Position numbers and translations under genes: made by a program
Notes under the pieces: model-generated
The model's database searches: none
Told to the model about the DNA's origin: nothing
Seen by the model: the letters and a program-made list of their open reading frames with translations, nothing else
Shown here: piece by piece, positions 6,416-7,079 of the stretch
Layout: every line of letters starts with the position of its first letter
Position numbering within the stretch: position 1 is the first letter of the stretch
Assembly (NCBI GenBank): GCA_025353045.1
Contig: JANXRK010000061.1
Location: 1 to 7,079 of the forward strand
Origin: Candidatus Tayloriibacteriota bacterium
Lineage (GTDB): Bacteria > Patescibacteriota > Minisyncoccia > Phycocordibacterales > PALSA-1337
Direction: 5' to 3'
Length of the DNA stretch: 7,079 nt

Positions 6416-6424
6416 AGTATATCA
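6416..6424 (-). promoter_or_regulatory. Extended -10 of the LysE-type/protease unit
   Basis: The minus strand reads TGATATACT, identical to the speD-like promoter. The hexamer ends 10 bases before the A of the ATG at 6406, so the leader is nearly absent. A second TATACT directly abuts the ATG but is too close to serve as its -10. Confidence 0.6.
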
Positions 6425-6435
6425 TAAGGCCATAA

Positions 6436-6523
6436 ACACAAAATCCTGCCGAGGCAGGACCTTATGTAGACATTTTATATTGAAGTACTGACAGCTAAGC
6501 CAAAGGCTTTCTCGTACTCACAT
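6436..6523 (-). ncRNA. Candidate small RNA or attenuated leader upstream of the LysE-type gene
   Basis: A promoter (TTGCGC at 6553-6558, 17-bp spacer, TATAAT at 6530-6535, minus strand) predicts a start near 6523. An intrinsic terminator predicts a 3' end near 6436, giving about 88 nt. The RNA would contain a 5' hairpin: outer stem AGTAC/GTACT (6514-6518 with 6484-6488), an internal loop, and an apical AAGCC-TTT-GGCTT stem (6497-6509). An A/U-rich linker then leads to the terminator. It starts AUG UGA and has no meaningful ORF. It matches no RNA family I recognise. It could be a stand-alone sRNA, or a leader that controls read-through into the exporter gene. Confidence 0.45.
6440..6459 (-). 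terminator. Intrinsic terminator (minus strand)
   Basis: On the minus strand TCCTGCC-TC-GGCAGGA forms a tight stem followed by TTTTGTGTTT. CATAAGG (6460-6466) and CCTTATG (6423-6429) flank it as a second 7-bp inverted repeat, so a longer alternative stem is possible. The plus strand has no U-run after the stem. Confidence 0.65.
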
Positions 6524-6529
6524 GATTAC

Positions 6530-6558
6530 ATTATATCGTGATGATGAAATAGGCGCAA
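6530..6558 (-). promoter_or_regulatory. Minus-strand promoter of the candidate small RNA
   Basis: TTGCGC (-35, 6553-6558) and TATAAT (-10, 6530-6535) are 17 bp apart. The -10 is perfect and the -35 matches at three positions. The -35 is the mirror image of the tRNA promoter's -35. Confidence 0.55.
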
Positions 6559-6569
6559 GAAGATTGCGC
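6553..6569. repeat. Inverted repeat made of two back-to-back -35 boxes
   Basis: GCGCAA (6553-6558), a 5-base spacer GAAGA, then TTGCGC (6564-6569): a perfect 6-bp inverted repeat. Each arm is a -35 box exactly 17 bp from a -10 on its own side. It could also be read as an operator. Confidence 0.6.
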
Positions 6570-6592
6570 AAAGGTCATTTTTGGGGTATTTT
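6564..6592 (+). promoter_or_regulatory. Promoter of tRNA-Gln (and probably the HEPN-like ORF)
   Basis: TTGCGC (6564-6569), a 17-bp spacer and TATTTT (6587-6592). The expected start is near 6599, only 1-3 bases before the mature tRNA 5' end at 6601, so the 5' leader would be minimal. Confidence 0.45.
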
Positions 6593-6600
6593 AGTGATAT

Positions 6601-6674
6601 TGCCGGATCGTATAAAGGTAGTACGTCGCTCTCTGAAAGCGAAAATTTTGGTTCGATTCCAAGTCCGGCAGCCA
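6601..6674 (+). tRNA. tRNA-Gln (anticodon CUG), CCA encoded
   Basis: It folds as a full cloverleaf of 74 bases. The acceptor stem is TGCCGGA/TCCGGCA (7 bp, with the U1-A72 pair and G73 discriminator typical of tRNA-Gln), and CCA is encoded at 6672-6674. The D-arm is GTAT/GTAC with loop AAAGGTA; the anticodon stem is TCGCT/AGCGA with loop CTCTGAA, so the anticodon is CTG (6633-6635), reading CAG. The variable loop has 4 bases, and the T-arm is TTTGG/CCAAG with loop TTCGATT. T8, A14, A21, T33, G53-C61 and A58 are all as expected, and A15-T48 can form the Levitt pair. The next base begins the ATG of the HEPN-like ORF. Confidence 0.97.
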
Positions 6675-7079
6675 ATGAATAAAACTCAAAAAAAGACTTT
6701 AAAAAATAGTGAAGAAGCCAGATGGTTTTTCCGGGCAGGAGAACAGTATAAAAATGCATTCGGGCATCTTATAGGAAAGTTCAGTGCTGTTTCTGGTAGT
6801 TGGATTGCTGAAGTTGAGTGGCCGAGCTATTATTGTGGAGGTTTTGCATTTGAAAGTTTTTGTAAAAGTTATTTAACAATAAAGGAAATTGATTTTAAAA
6901 ATATACATGATCTGAAGGCTCTTCTGGATTTAGATAAAGTCAACATGGTAAGTTTTTTTGAATTCAGCAATGTAGAGGTAGCAGAGATAACTATGCTAAA
7001 CGAAAGATATTATTGTCATGAGTCATATGGGAAATATGATTTACGCTATCCAAGAAAGTCTGGCTTAAGAAAATCACCC
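6675..7079 (+). CDS. HEPN-like domain protein (partial, first 135 codons)
   Basis: Open from ATG 6675 to the window end without a stop; the C-terminus lies beyond the edge. The pattern fits a HEPN four-helix domain: a first helix EEARWFFRAGEQYKNAF (14-29), a second helix YYCGGFAFESFCKSYLTI (52-69) resembling the A-G-Y-ECALKALL helix of HEPN proteins, the loop plus helix HDLKALL (78-84), and an ending helix with YGKYDLRYP (118-126). HEPN proteins include RNases of toxin-antitoxin and defence systems and also non-catalytic, nucleotide-linked helpers. No Arg-x4-6-His RNase motif is clear here (RYYCH has only three residues between), so catalysis is not claimed. There is no Shine-Dalgarno and no own -10: the start abuts the tRNA CCA. 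The domain call is moderately sure. Confidence 0.7.
   Translation, partial: MNKTQKKTLKNSEEARWFFRAGEQYKNAFGHLIGKFSAVSGSWIAEVEWPSYYCGGFAFESFCKSYLTIKEIDFKNIHDLKALLDLDKVNMVSFFEFSNVEVAEITMLNERYYCHESYGKYDLRYPRKSGLRKSP

Noticed and set aside
6600..6670. Alternative tRNA register starting with GCCGGAT
   Set aside because: It puts C at position 8 and leaves CCA unencoded; the register starting at 6601 gives all invariant bases, G73 and CCA.
6526..6759. 77-codon minus-strand reading frame
   Set aside because: It runs antisense across the tRNA and the HEPN-like ORF and resembles nothing; it is a chance frame.
1..7079. CRISPR array, insertion sequence or prophage
   Set aside because: No regularly spaced repeats, transposase, integrase or terminal repeats are visible. 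The tRNA 3' end could be an attachment site, but no duplicated tRNA fragment is seen in the window.
6675..7079. Calling the HEPN-like ORF an RNase toxin
   Set aside because: No R-x4-6-H motif is visible in the part present and no antitoxin or partner gene can be seen.
1..7079. Recoded TGA (Gly) as in Gracilibacteria and SR1
   Set aside because: The DUF2103-like gene ends at TGA right before the terminator hairpin, and no gene here needs TGA as sense.

Overview
The window is AT-rich, compactly coded bacterial DNA using the standard code (TGA, TAG and TAA all act as stops). It looks like a member of the Candidate Phyla Radiation (Patescibacteria, Parcubacteria-like). That placement is an inference. 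It rests on the look of the proteins (an anchored matrixin-type protease, a short SpeD, a YKDGSYSATG-type membrane protein), on promoters placed for leaderless mRNAs, and on very short intergenic gaps; nothing here is a phylogenetic marker.

Layout. (1) Bases 1-599, minus strand: a two-gene unit of a DoxX-family membrane protein and, overlapping its end by 17 bp, the first 70 codons of an anchored protein that runs off the left edge. (2) 637-4102, plus strand: two overlapping half-transporter genes forming a heterodimeric ABC exporter. Their nucleotide-binding sites are asymmetric: one site is degenerate (D for the catalytic E, Q for the H-loop His, LSLGQ signature) and one is intact. (3) 4105-4491, minus strand, convergent with the exporter and only 2 bp away: a SpeD-family pyruvoyl decarboxylase with the self-cleavage site intact but two substrate-binding positions changed. 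(4) 4595-4885, plus strand: a small His-rich DUF2103-like protein, followed by a strong hairpin shared with the convergent unit. (5) 4943-6406, minus strand: a LysE/RhtB-type amino-acid exporter followed by an anchored matrixin-like metalloprotease with a long helical insertion. (6) 6407-6600: a control region with two back-to-back -35 boxes that form a perfect inverted repeat. They drive tRNA-Gln to the right and a short candidate RNA, ending in a terminator, to the left. (7) 6601-7079, plus strand: tRNA-Gln(CUG), and a HEPN-like ORF whose ATG begins at the base after the tRNA CCA; it runs off the right edge.

The most notable themes are regulatory. Three transcription units have a -10 hexamer ending exactly 7 bases before the A of the ATG, and a fourth is close to this, so their mRNAs should be leaderless or nearly so. 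The operon-internal protease gene and the DUF2103-like gene instead have Shine-Dalgarno sequences. The HEPN-like ORF has neither, but normal 3' processing of the tRNA would itself create a leaderless mRNA starting with AUG. The genes do not form one obvious pathway. The strongest candidates for new biology are the tRNA/HEPN junction with its divergent promoter and small RNA, and the altered SpeD.
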